Shown here in pieces: positions 10,140 to 21,454 of a stretch of 64,000 nt of DNA (position 1 is the stretch's first letter; each line of letters starts with the position of its first letter). The DNA comes from Isochrysis galbana (taxonomy: Eukaryota; Haptophyta; Isochrysidales; Isochrysidaceae), in assembly GCA_018136815.1 (NCBI GenBank), contig CM030935.1:5323921-5387920 (forward strand). The letters run 5' to 3'. Below the pieces are notes generated by a model, which was not told where the DNA came from, searched no databases, and saw only the letters and a program-made list of their open reading frames with translations. The position numbers were made by a program, and so were the translations under genes.

Positions 10140-13100
10140 TCAAGCCTCGCGCGCTTCAACCTCAATGTGCAAAGAGCCCAACGACTCTTTCGCATTAACA
10201 CCGGCACACCCGCGAAACCCTGCGACGATAGGAATCTCCCCGGCGAGCGCCATTTGCTTGCGCGAAAGCAAGGCGTCCACCGGGAATGTGCATGCCGAGA
10301 GCAAACGCGACCGGGATTTGTCCCAGAGCTCGATGTCGACTTCGTCCACTGACGTGTCGGTGATCTAAGGAGGACGGACAGGGCAGATACGCAACGTCGT
10401 GAGCTAGACTCTTCCAACCCATCCCATTGCGTGCGCAATGGCCCGATCACAGCGAGCGCCAGTCTCCCCTTCCCACACGTGCTGTGCGCTACCGGCTTGC
10501 CATCGGCTGCATCACGTGCCAAGACGGCGTCCGCAATAGCACGAGCACGCACCCGAAAGCTAGCCTGACTCTGCTGGTTCGCTCTCTCGAGGCCAAAGGC
10601 AATGCAAATGGCGAGGTCGTCGGCACCCGCGACGCTGACAGTGGACAACAACTTGACCTGCGTGACCTCGACACTAAGGAGGAGCGGCGCACCAAGGTGC
10701 AGAGCTGCGGACGCCTCGGCACGCAGCTCTCGATACTGACTCCGTATGGCGTGCAGCAGGACGTCGTGGCGCTCCACCTTGCGCGCCATCGCGCTCTGAG
10801 CTACCGCCTCGGCCGCCGGATCAGAGGACGCGGGCGTGCCGGCAGATGGGAGTGTTTCCCTCGCGTTCGAGCTTGGAAATGTCACGGGCTGGGAGTTGAC
10901 GTCGACGACAAGCTCGAGCTGTGGGCGCTGGCCTGACCGGCTGGGCACCACGCATGCTGCGACGCGATGCGACGGCACCTGGAGCAGCCAGAGGAAGCGT
11001 GCGGTTTCAAAAGTCGGGGTGGAGGGTCCATTTTCCTCGACCCGTTTGTGGATCACGCGCAACACGGCCGGCCAGCGCGCCCAGCCAAGTCACGCCGATG
11101 CAACATGCTATTGCGGAGCACTCGCATTGGAGAGGCGTGCTGCACGCTGGCAAGGGGCTCACCGAGCGTTGGACAACCGCACTGGCGACAGCGGCGGCTC
11201 GTCGCTGCGCGATATCGGCAGCTGTCGCAGCATCCACCTCTCCATTGGTGGCAATAGACTCCTCATCGATGGCAATTCGCAAGGTCACCACGGGATACTG
11301 CAGAGGCAAACCAGGGTGGTGCCGGATGGGTTATGGACGCATCAACCACGTGAGTGAGTACGAGTGGGACAGGGCAAGCACGGCCTCCACCGCGCGCCTG
11401 GGCTTGCTGCTGCGCGGAGGCCCTCACAGCTCACCTGGAGCATTACGGAGGCGATGGCGTCGAGCAGTTGTGAGTTGGCAGCCGAGTGCGGCGCGAAAAA
11501 GATGCCGGTGGGAGAGACAGTCACATCGTTGCCATCCGGAGCTGTCCCCGGTGGAGCAAAGCGAATAAAGTGGCCGGCAAGCGCCGAATCCTCGCGGGCG
11601 GTCGACCTTGCGTAGCCTGTGCCAGACGCATAGTATGGCGCAGACTGCCCTTCGGCGTTGGGCAGCGGAAGTTGAAGATTGCGTAGCATCGCGTCGGCTG
11701 CCCGGAGCTGCTGTTCGGGTGGTAGCGTGGCGCCGATTCGGCGCGTCACCTCCAAGAGCTCGGCGCGTGTTGCTAAAACCTGTGAGCGTGAGGGCGCTGC
11801 CGCGACTCGTGAGTCCCATAGAATTGAGGGGTGGTGCGACGCGCGTGGTCCGCAAGGGCGCGCAATCGGACGCTCCTCGCCGCTACAGGTGCGAGCACCG
11901 TGCAGCACGAGAAGCAAGGATCGCCACAGCACAAGGGCGGTGCGCCGGTCCAATACGGAAGCGGTAGCACCTGAGATCGGAGCGTCTCGATCTTGACCTT
12001 GTCACTCCGATGATCTGCCACGCTCACGTGCTTGGTGTTGAGCTCGGAATGCATCCAAAACCATTGCGCTAGATACCCAAGTGGGTCTTTGGCTTGGTCG
12101 GCAAGGAGATGCTCGAATGCTGCTCGGATCATTGGTGCGAATGAGTTCCGAAGGAACCCTCGAATCTCGGCTGTGAGCCCCCCTGTCGTGAGTGTGCTCG
12201 TGCTCGTCATCGAGGACACAGCGGGCGAGAAGGGCGCGACCGCGCCGGACGCAGCAACGTCGCCATCAGCGTCGCCAAAGGGGCGAGGCTCTTGCAACGG
12301 CCGCAGGGTGGCTGCACGCTGGATGCGACGGATAGAGATGAGGGCACCGCCGGCGGCGTGCAAGTTAGCCTGCGTCTTTTCGTAGCTGCATGTGGTGCAG
12401 GAGAAGAAATGATGAAGTATGGGGCCCGGGTGCGCACGGTCGAGCGCTCGGTTCGCACACAAGGGTTAGTGGATTGGCGCATGCACCGGCTTGGGGTGGT
12501 GAACGTACCGAGTAAGCAGGATGTCTAAGCCTCCGAGCTTGGCATTCAGCCGGATGACCTTGATCTTGGAGGAGTTCAGGAGGGGCGCGACAGCGGCGGC
12601 TGCCGAGACTGCACTAGACTTGAGGGCCTGGATGACTTGGATCTTGCCTTCCAGCTTGCCCAGCTTGCCTGCGGCACAGAGGCACCAAGGTCAGATCCTT
12701 CCTATTTGCCTCCTCGCCCCTGCAACCACAGAGGCGCTCCCCCGTGCGCGTGCGCTATGCGTCGGTCACCTTCGAGCACGTCATGCTCGCGCCGCACGTG
12801 ATCGACGGCGGCCGCATTGGCCTGCGCATTCTTGAGCTTGAGGTCCGCCGCCTCCTCTTCCTCCGCGCCGCCGATGGCCTGTGCGACGGAGTGCTCCCCC
12901 GCTGCGGAGTGCCATGCAAGGCGCAGGCGGAGCGCCTCCGCTGCGCGGGGCGCGAGCTGCGCAAGCGACTCGCGAAGCACCGACACCTGAGTAGAGGGAG
13001 GCCGGCCGCGATCTACTTTCGCCCGGGTGGGAGAGCGGGGGCGGCGCGCACTCACCTCGAGCGATGACTCGTACTCTTCGGCGGCTAGGAAGGAGAGCAG

Positions 13101-13979
13101 GCCGGCCGAGTCTCCCCTCTGAACCTCGCCCATCGCTCCGAGCTCAGTGAGGAATGCGATAGCGCCCAGCGTGCACTGCATCTCCCACCGCGCCGCCTCG
13201 CGCGCTGAGTGGTGCTCGTGCAGCGCCTTGAGGCGCGCCTTTGCGCTCTCTCGTAGCAATGCCGCATCATGGAGTAGCACGTCGAGCTGGAGCGAGCGCA
13301 CCGCTGCGGGCGGCAGACCAAGGATGGCGCCGAAGCGCTCGGCGGCCTTGCGTTCACCCTGCGCTTTGTGCGCCGCGGCGAGCAATTCACGCCGCCGCTT
13401 CAGCTGTGGCTGCTGCTCCTCGACGACCGCTTGTGCCTTTGCGACCTCTTCCTCCCACTCGGGCTGCACGCCCTTTCCCTCCAGCATGGCGTAGAGCACT
13501 CCCTGGCAGTAGGCGAGTCGCGCTTTGGCCCCACTGAGCTCAGCCTTCTGCTTGGCCAGCCCCTCGAGTTTTCTGCGTGCCTCCTTCTCCTCTCCCTCCA
13601 CTGCTTCCCTGTAAAGCCTAAGGGGAAGGATTGATCTAACGTAGTCGACCATGCCTTCAGCCTCAGCCACATCCCTCCTCGCGCGAGAGAAGAGGTCTCC
13701 CGCGTCCATCTGCTGAAGTAGAGAGCGCAGCCGAGCATGTGCGCTCTCCAACTCCGCCCGAGCGCCCGCCAAGGCCTCGGAATCACCGTGGGGAGCAGGG
13801 GCGCCGGTAGAAGTTGAAGAGGAGCGGTCGGTTTGGGAGTTTGGGGGCTGCGGGGCGTGGGAGGCGGCGAGCGCGCCCTTGAGGCGCTGAGACTTGCGCT
13901 TCGCCTCGCTCGCCAGCACGCGGCTCGCCTCGAGTGGCTCGAGCAGAGAGGGAGGAGGGAGGGAGAGGGAGAGGGGCAT
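10140..13979 (-). CDS. Large coiled-coil, Dpy-30-like and C2-domain protein
   Basis: Eight exons join in frame: 13979-13056, 12986-12770, 12668-12509, 12385-11971, 11779-11435, 11297-11163, 10978-10553 and 10364-10140, giving 948 residues. The first 380 residues are Ala/Glu/Arg-rich and mostly predicted coiled coil. Near 510-545 the sequence AFEHLLADQAKDPLGYLAQW resembles the Dpy-30/RIIa dimerisation motif of ciliary and chromatin proteins. The last 150 residues look like a C2 domain (LLLSVEVTQVKLL, then VDEVDIELWDKSRSRLLS, then SLHIEVEA). An adaptor at the cytoskeleton or cilium is a reasonable inference, but I cannot name the protein. All chosen introns are GT-AG. The exon 6/7 junction is the least certain, since other acceptors exist. 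Confidence 0.7.
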
Positions 13980-14049
13980 TTAGGGGGTGGATGGAGGGGA
14001 GGGAGGCCAGGCGGACAGGGGGGGTCGGCGGAGAGAGAAGAGATTCTTG

Positions 14050-14690
<641 letters not shown>

Positions 14691-14837
14691 CCCCCCCGCG
14701 CGCCGAGAGGAGCGCGCGGCCGCCTCCGCTGAGTTTGCCGCCAAAGCGCCGTTTTGACCGTGGAAGACCTCCCGCCGACAGTCCAAAACGCGTGGGCAAA
14801 AAGAAAACTGCCCCCCCCCCCACCCCCTACAGCCTTA

Positions 14838-15000
14838 TCTAGATTGGAAATTGGAAATACGTATTTGCCGTTTTTGAGGCCAAATACATATGTATTTGGC
14901 TGTAATTCAAGCTTGTCCTTGGTTGCAGGCCTCGAATGCATTTGAAATGTATTTGGCCCCGGCCAAATACATATGTATTTGACTGTATTCTGTATTCGCA
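14838..15000. repeat. Palindrome-rich iterated-motif repeat
   Basis: Two copies of a palindromic motif around CAAATACATATGTATTTG lie about 75 bases apart, with further GTATTT pieces between and beside them and an ATCTAG at the left edge. The arrangement recalls the iterated-motif repeats at 4064 and 7748, but with a third motif variant. The link is weaker than between those two. Confidence 0.55.
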
Positions 15001-15082
15001 GGCCCCAGTCTATAGTCTATAGGCCAACAGCACCGCCTCTTTGCTACTCACTCCTCACTCCCCAATCCCTGCTGCCGCTTGG

Positions 15083-15135
15083 GCCCTTGTGTGACCCTGA
15101 TTCCCCCTCAGGTGTTGGCCGTTGGATTATATCGT
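15083..15135 (-). repeat. 50-base repeat shared with 18768-18818
   Basis: GTGTGACCCTGATTCCCCCT and the 30 bases after it occur here and at the end of the LINE ORF1 copy at 18768-18818, with one difference. It is probably a small LINE-derived piece. The rest of 15136-15520 shows no gene I can support. Confidence 0.6.
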
Positions 15136-15522
15136 GGCGCTGTTTTACTTCGCGGTCTTCATCAACTCACTTAGGGGTTTTCAAAAGATTCCTTCCTTAT
15201 TCCTATGCGTAACTGTCGCCCCCATCGGATCGTCCCCCGTCGGATCGTCCGTCCCGCGCGCATCGCGTCGAAGTCGGCCGTCACTACTTTCAAAGGCTCG
15301 TCGTGTGTGCGGCGGCGCGAAAATTGCTTCGAAGAAAAGTGGGGCAATGGATTGGTGGTTGGTTGGTGCTCGACTAGAAGCTCGGTTGGCAACGCGCCAT
15401 GACTCACGACTCTGCCAGCACTCCATACCACCTACCACACGCAACAGCCACACCACCTAAGGACACAAATGAACGCAACGCACAAAGAGCTCAAGGCACT
15501 GCCACCCCGCTCTTCTCTACGG

Positions 15523-18155
15523 CTAGATCTGCGCTCCATCTGTTCGCTCTTCACAAGGTCTAGATTCCTCCACCTCTGCCCTTTGCTGCGTGGCCGATGG
15601 AGGAAGCGCACAAAGCGCAAGAAGAGCGCCCAGCATGCCGCACGTCCCCGTTGCCACAAGCTGCACTAAGGGCGGGCAACGCTCTGCAGGCACCAATGCA
15701 AAGCCAACACACCATCCCAGCGACTGCACCAGCTTATAGTAACCGACGGCGCGTGCTTGCGCAGTGCCGGAGCTGTGCATGCGCCGGAGCAGCCAATATG
15801 CATACGCTTGCGCTTGCCTGGCAAGTAGGGATGGGGAGACCGGCATCAACGACAAGCTCGGACAATTGTGTGCTTGATCGTGCAAGACGCTGGCTGTGTG
15901 TGGGTCGGCGCTTCGAGGCGGCACAGCCCACTCACGAATCCGAGAGGCCCCAGAGGAAGAAGGCCAGCGAGGGGGCAACGAGTCGTAGGCCGTCCCGTGG
16001 GAACGACAGCCGTGGATTGCCGTCGGCATCGCGCCACAGCGAGGCGGCAAAGGCGTAGCCGACTGCGGTCAAAAGGGTAAAGAGTAATAGCTGCAACGCG
16101 GCGGCACGACGAGGCGTCGCGGCCGCGAAGGGTCGATCGAGGAACCATCCGGCACCGAAGGCACCTCCGATTTCAGCGGTGTAAAAGAGTACGACTTCGA
16201 GTCCGAGGGTGGGCGGCGAGAAGAAGCGGTCGCCAAAGCTGCGGATTGGGGCAAGGGGTAAAGCAGGCAACGGTAGAATGACCGGGAAGCCGGAGAGGGA
16301 GGCCGGGAGCGATGCGAATCGCGGGCAGTCGGGCATGCGTGCAGGCGAGCGCACGTATTGAGTTGATAGGGCTGGTTGAAGCCCGTGTAAAAGAAAAGCG
16401 GCGCAAGTATGGCCATGCGCCTCGAACCAAAGACACTGAGTGTCTCTTTGGCCTCTTGGCACGCCGCGGACCATGCCGGCTGCTGCTGCCCAAGCAAAGG
16501 CTCAGCACCGGCGGCATCTGCCTGGCGCACGCCGGGATCGAAGGCAGCCGCGCCGTTCGACACGGTGGCACATGCAAGCTGAAGTCGTACCGAAGGTGCC
16601 TGATGAGCGGCTCTCACACCTCCGGCAACCTCTACCGGCGACGGGGCGGGCGCAGGTGGGCGAGCCATTGAGAGTCGACCGTCACTGCCTAGCCGGGCTG
16701 CCGGCCCATCGGAAAGGCGCCGAGTGGCCGCGGCCCCGAGAAGAATGAGGCAGAGAAACAAGACATAAAGGGGCGCCGACGCCTTCGGGGTGGAAAAGGG
16801 GGCTATGTAGTTAGCTGGGTATTGCCATTGCCCGTGCTCCTGGGCGTTGGGCTCGGGCTGTAAGATGATAGCTCGTCGGAGGATGTGCTCACGCCTTCAT
16901 GTGTGCGGCCGCTCATGCACCTCGACATCGCTGCGCGAAAAGTAAGCAAATGTGGCCAATCCGCCAACAACCGCAGCAAGATTGAAGAGTCCCCAGAAGA
17001 TTGCAAAGAGCTCCCCTTGATCGGTCCCATTAGACCACTCGAGCATCAACCGGCCTGATGGGAGCCACATTGAGAGTGGCAACGCGAGATAAGGACTGCA
17101 TGCAAAAAGTTGGATGTAAGTGGAGGGCCGGACGTTCAGCGGGGCGGGTGCACTGCGAGTAATTGTGGTGGGTCGGATGGAGGATGGCCTTACACCTTGA
17201 GCTGTCCAAAGTACGGCCGCCCCTGCTCCTACCACGGCACCTCCGGCGATCACAGCGGACCGGCACGCGGTGAGTACGAATGACGAGACGTGGGCGCCGG
17301 TGCCGATAGTCGCGAGAAGCAGCGACGCGAGAACGAGCACAGCGTAGGCGAGTACACCGATGAGCATCGAGCGGCGAGGCCCAATCATGTTGACGACGGT
17401 CGGCGCCCCAAAGCAGCTCAGCGTAAAAACCTATACAGCAAGCTCACGTGGGGAAGCTCAGAAAGGTGCGCGTCCCACTGATGATCTTCCCGCCCACACT
17501 GGTCCTCCGTCTAGTACGCCGTCTTGTCACATGAATGGGGACGCGGGCGATACCTCGCTCCCAATTCGCTTCTTGCTTTCCCTGCCCTCGTTCTGCCGAC
17601 GCCGTGTTGATGACCACCCCCACCGCAATCCCACGTATTCTTGTGGCTGCCTCATCTTGTCCTTGTCTCTGAGCGCACCACGCCGCCCTCAGCTCTCCTC
17701 TCCTTCATCTCAGCTACCGCCTCAACCCACTCGTCCACGCGGCCGCGCGCCCCCATCGTCCTCCCTCTCGACACATCCCTCACTCCCTCTCGTTCTCCTG
17801 GAGGCCCCCCCGGGCACCCTTCTGCGCCAATTCTTTCTCGCTACGTATCGTCCCCTCCCTCTCTCCCTCTCTCTCCCTCTCTCTCCCTCTCTCTCTCCCT
17901 CCCTCCCTCTCCCAGCCCCCCTTCCTCTCCCTCCCTCCCTCTCCCTCCCTCCCTCCCTCTCCCTCTCTCTCCGTCTCCCTTCCTCGCTCAGCGCTCCCTC
18001 GCTCAGCGCACCGCGTAGAGCGCGAGCTCAGCGTCCGAGGCGAGCTGTTCCCCATAGAGCACGCTCGCGAACGCCTGCATCGGCGTGTACGCGCAGAAGA
18101 CCAGCAGGAAGACGAGGCCCATCCACACGCACTGCGGCGCTCCCGCCGACGCCAT
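15523..18155 (-). CDS. UNC93-like membrane transporter
   Basis: A polytopic membrane protein of the UNC93 branch of the major facilitator superfamily. Seven exons join in frame: 18155-18012, 17430-17196, 17054-16921, 16839-16620, 16517-16355, 16238-15936 and 15817-15523, giving 497 residues. Family landmarks in order are VFLLVFCAYTPMQAF (first membrane segment), MIGPRRSMLIGVLAYAV, GAAVLWTAQG, FAIFWGLFNLAAVVGG, RRMAILAPLFFYTGFNQ, YTAEIGGAFGAGWFLDR and FFLWGLSDSQAQAYAYWLL. These occur at matching positions in plant and animal UNC93-like proteins. All introns are GT-AG; intron 1 (18011-17431) carries a CT-rich microsatellite. A second acceptor for intron 2 exists but breaks the frame. The substrate cannot be told from the sequence. 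Confidence 0.9.
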
Positions 18156-18465
18156 CGCGCGGGGGGAGGGCGAACTAAAAATAAACCCCCCTCCCCACAA
18201 GCACCAAAAAAAAATTCTTAATAGTCTCGCCACGCGAACGGCCTGGACCCTCTAGCTTGCAGCCACGCCCGCCCGCTTTCCACCCCCTCTTCCTGCCTTG
18301 CGGCGCGTCCCTCATGCTCTACTTAGGGGCTTGGATCACGAGGATTTCAGATTGCAGGGGCAGGCAGCGTGAGCCAAGGACCAGCAAAGAAAGACAAGAG
18401 ACAGAGACAGCCCCCCCGATGATCTTGATGTGAATAGGTTTGGTTTACAGCTATTATATTTGAAC

Positions 18466-18534
18466 CAAATAGTGCTCTCGAACTATGTACATAGATACAG
18501 ATAGTGCCCTCCAACTATGTACATAGGTACAGAT
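18466..18534. repeat. Two-copy tandem repeat of about 34 bases
   Basis: ATAGTGCTCTCGAACTATGT and the following ACATAGATACAG are repeated once with four changes, just before an LTR-like start at 18536. Nothing else is recognisable between 18240 and 18465. Confidence 0.75.
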
Positions 18535-18535
18535 A

Positions 18536-18730
18536 TGTCGCATCCGCGATCGACCTTTTTGTTTTAGAAGTTGTTTGCGTTTCTATGTCCCCTCCTTGCA
18601 GGCTAGTTGGATCCTACATTCGACATTCGCCCTTGTTGCCCTCGCCTCCTTTGTCGCCTCCCTTGTCGCCTGCTTGCCCCTCACCTGGCTTAGCTCCTTG
18701 CGTGCTCCTCGCGTTTTTAGGCTAAGTCGC
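18536..18730 (+). repeat. LTR-like fragment related to family A
   Basis: It begins TGTCGCATCCGCGATCGACC like family A, but diverges after about 20 bases into sequence with CGCCTCCTTTGTCGCCTCC. It is probably a related LTR family, truncated by the LINE copy that follows. Confidence 0.5.
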
Positions 18731-18759
18731 GCGTTCAGGTATCGCCGGTGCAAGGAACC

Positions 18760-19343
18760 GCCCCCTTGTGTGACCCTGATTCCCCCTCAGGTGTTGGCCG
18801 TTGGGTTATATCGTGGCGCGGCTGATGCTGTTGGGCTGGTGGTTGCTGGGCTTGCTTGTGTGGTTCCTTCCCCTTGTGTCCATGTGCGGCTTGCGCGTAT
18901 GACTTGGGCGGCTGATGTGGTTGTTGGTTGGAGGGAGCAAAAGCTCCAAGGATTGTTTGTTGTGTCATGTGCCCGCCCCCGAGGGGTGCACAGGTGGTAG
19001 GAGTTGCCTCCATGGGGGTGGCAGCAGAGCTGCCACACCCCATGGGGAGTCCTTGAGTGGGTGGCTGAGCCACGGCACTGGTGGGCTGAGCCTGGCTCAG
19101 GGTCTGCTGGTCTGCAGGGAACAGGGCAACAGGGCCCTGCCTGTTCCCTGCTTCTGTGGCTGCCTGGGAGGCGAGAGAGGCGGCGCCATCTCGACGTCGT
19201 GGTCGGGCGGTGCGGAGGCCTGCGAGCGCTTTGGCTCCGGCGGCTTGGGGCGGCCCCGTTGGGGCGTCGTGGCGGCGGGGGGCTGGGGAGTGGGAGCGGT
19301 CGGCGCGCGCTCCATCGCTAAAACTATAACAATAGTTTTTTTC
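18760..19343 (-). mobile_element. LINE 5' end with broken ORF1
   Basis: The minus strand opens with the hairpin AAAACTAT, loop TGTT, ATAGTTTT (19339-19320) and an ATG beginning MERAPTAPTPQPPAATTP. The frame shifts after about 70 codons but remains alignable to the intact ORF1 at 58589-56937 as far as the peptide SYAQAAHG and beyond. It stops near 18760 without endonuclease or RT. It is a dead 5' fragment. Confidence 0.85.
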
Positions 19344-19454
19344 ACGATCCGTCAAGATAGTGGCCGCTCCTTGACTACTAATAGTATTATGTATTATGTG
19401 TAAGGCGGCTTGCCTTCATTTGTGGTCTCCTTTCCCTCCGGTTTCTTCCAGTCT

Positions 19455-19545
19455 CACCCTACCATGAGCCCCCCGCGAGCAACCCGAAGGAGAGGCCGAG
19501 CAGCACTACATACGCGACGAGAACGGCGTCGCCTTGGCTCCCCCC
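19455..19545 (-). pseudogene. C-terminal membrane-helix fragment, copy 1
   Basis: On the minus strand this codes for GDAVLVAYVVLLGLSFGLLA followed by GGSW and a stop. A second copy lies at 44860-44950. Four of five codon differences between the copies are silent and one is Leu to Val, so the peptide rather than the DNA has been conserved. The 3' flank (GGTGAGAC, GAAGAAACCGGAGGG) is also shared. Which gene it comes from is unknown. Confidence 0.55.
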
Positions 19546-19565
19546 CCCCCGGCTACCCGGCGAAA

Positions 19566-19605
19566 TATTTGGAAACGAGGGGTACCAAATGAAGGCAAAC
19601 GACCT
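19566..19605 (-). repeat. 40-base dispersed repeat
   Basis: GGTCGTTTGCCTTCATTTGG and its continuation to CCAAATA recur at 25030-25075 and 25291-25332 on the plus strand. A variant lies at 19750-19790 (+). The 19720-19790 and 25265-25332 copies also share GATTCCCGCCC just upstream. Confidence 0.75.
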
Positions 19606-19884
19606 TTCGTTGATGACCTCGCCCGCGTCACACGCCCACCGCGCCGCGCACCGCCACCTGGCCGCTCGTGAACTAGGGATGCGGCGCCTGTGGTTGTGTG
19701 GACGTTGCTCAACTGCATGCATTTGGGATTTGATTCCCGCCCAATGCAGCGAGGTCGTTTGCCTTCGTTTGGTGCTCCTGGGATTCAGATCCCCGACAGC
19801 GAATAGCGTGTACAACCACGGAAGCATTTGATATGGTACAGTAGGCTCTGTCCGAGGGTATACCCGGCTTCGAAGTTCCAAAGT

Positions 19885-20640
19885 TTACGCGGGGGCGGTA
19901 CGGCGCACCCTTTTCGACGCACTAGGACGCGAAAGCCAACCGACTTCCTGCACCCTCCCTTCGCCTCCTTCCTCCTTCTCCTTCATGTAAGTGAACAGTT
20001 TATCAAACACATAATTGTGCTTCAGCTTAAGCTGCATTTGCCGATCGGGATTCTGCACGTTGTTGATGAGCGCAAACGCCCTACACGGGAGATCTCTGTG
20101 GGGCCACTTACTTAACTCCACTCACGAGACTCACCCACCCGCTCTTCTGAGTAATCTTGTCGATGGAGTTGTACTCTCCGCGGTCAACGGATCCGCCGCC
20201 GCTCTCGAAGGCTTCCTTCAGCCGATCTGGGGTAGCGATGGATAAATTATTGCTCGCGTCCTTCAAGTCGTACTTGTTGGATTGTAGCTGTTTCTTCAGA
20301 TTACGACGAATACCGGGGTGCACAAGATTAGATATGAACCTCGCGGGGTTTCCGTTGAATCTCGCGGGTTTTTCGTTGGTCGTTGGATATCTCTTCGAAC
20401 AGGTTGATATAACCTTCAATGATCTGATCCTCCAATTCTGCAGAAGTCGGTCTCCTCGTCACCGTGAATCTCTCGCGACCCCTCCGGGACGCGACGAACC
20501 CGTTGTGCCCGAGGAACTCGATCAGCTCGCTTTCGGTCAAGAATATGGCTTTCGTCTCGTGCTTCTCGCCTGTACTAGCGATGCAAATATCTCTGTGGTA
20601 TGTTACGGTCGACTCCTTTGAGGAGTTCAATGCACGGAAG
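19885..20640 (-). pseudogene. AT-richer unknown coding stretch
   Basis: Three overlapping minus-strand frames carry non-repetitive peptide: RDPFFRALNSSKESTVTYHR to QIIEGYINLFEE (20640-20380), then ISNLVHPGIRRNLKKQLQ to SLVSGVK (20345-20108), then ALINNVQNPDRQMQL to DKLFTYMKEK (20085-19985). Codons are clearly less GC-rich than in the neighbouring genes. The frames change at about 20370 and 20110, either through introns or damage; near 20370 a short duplication (CCCGCGAGATTCAACGG and its neighbour) sits at the break. No family is recognised. Confidence 0.4.
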
Positions 20641-20699
20641 AAGGGATCCCTGTTGTATGTGGGGGTGCGGACTTCGAGCTCCTCGTCTGACGCAGTTAT

Positions 20700-20835
20700 G
20701 GGGGGGAAACGACGCGGAGGGGGGGGGAGGAAATCTGCGGAGGGGGGGGGGGGAGAAACGGAGGGGGGGGAAACGCGGAGGGGGGGGAAACTGCAGAGGG
20801 CGGAGTGAAATGCAGAGGGGGGGGGGAAGGGAATG
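20700..20835 (+). repeat. G-run tandem repeat
   Basis: Units of the type ACGCGGAGGGGGGGGAAA recur about seven times. It is similar in composition and unit to 3540-3720. Runs of seven to nine G are spaced closely enough for quadruplex formation. Confidence 0.8.
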
Positions 20836-20953
20836 CAGAGGGGCCCAGTTCTGTTACCTGCATTTCTTACCTTAAACGCGTGAACAATTACCGTAACGGT
20901 AAAAATAAAACTCAAATCCTCGAATTTCGAGACGAAAATCGGCGAATCACGAC

Positions 20954-21080
20954 TTGAGCCCAGGGAGAATCCGAATCTGCACGCCTTGCGCGACCACGGC
21001 GACCATAGAAGACGGTATATAGCGAAGAAGGCTCGTATTCGTGCCGAAATATTCATGCCAAAAGGCCTGAATACAACATT
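20954..21080. repeat. Repeat shared with 4174-4300
   Basis: The second copy of the 120-base repeat beginning GAGCCCAGGGAGAATCCGAA. It lies at the upstream side of the AT-richer minus-strand stretch and contains TATATA on both strands, so a promoter role is conceivable but unproven. Confidence 0.8.
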
Positions 21081-21454
21081 TGGTGAGCTCTTCTTCCTCG
21101 TTTTTGATCGTCTCTAGTGAGGGCGGCTCGCTGGAGGAGAAGACCGGCACGCTGGTTGCGCCTGGTGCGATTGCCTTGACAAGTTGTCGACAAGCAGAGC
21201 GGGGTCATAAACATTATATATGGTGCGATTCATTACTTTGACTTTCTTGTCTTCCAGTAGGAGTCCCATGAAGCAGTATATAAATAGACAGATGATATAA
21301 ATGGACCCATGGCCATCCGGATCCTCTCTTGCTGCGAGAGGCTCTTCTCTCTCTTGCGAGCGCTCCGTTGGGCCTCTCTCGTTTCTTCACATAAACAGCT
21401 CGTTCACATAAGAAACTGCGCGGGCGGTAGTGGAGTGCAAGCAAGGGCTCTGCG

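Noticed and set aside
11007-11309. Extension of the sixth exon of the coiled-coil gene past 11163
   Set aside because: It leads to a frame without continuation. The CTCCAG acceptor at 10979 keeps the phase through the C2 region.
17101-17195. Continuous reading of UNC93 exons 2 and 3 without splicing, or with the acceptor at 17096
   Set aside because: The acceptor at 17096 breaks the frame. Splicing to 17054 restores the family spacing between TAQG and FAIFWGLFN.
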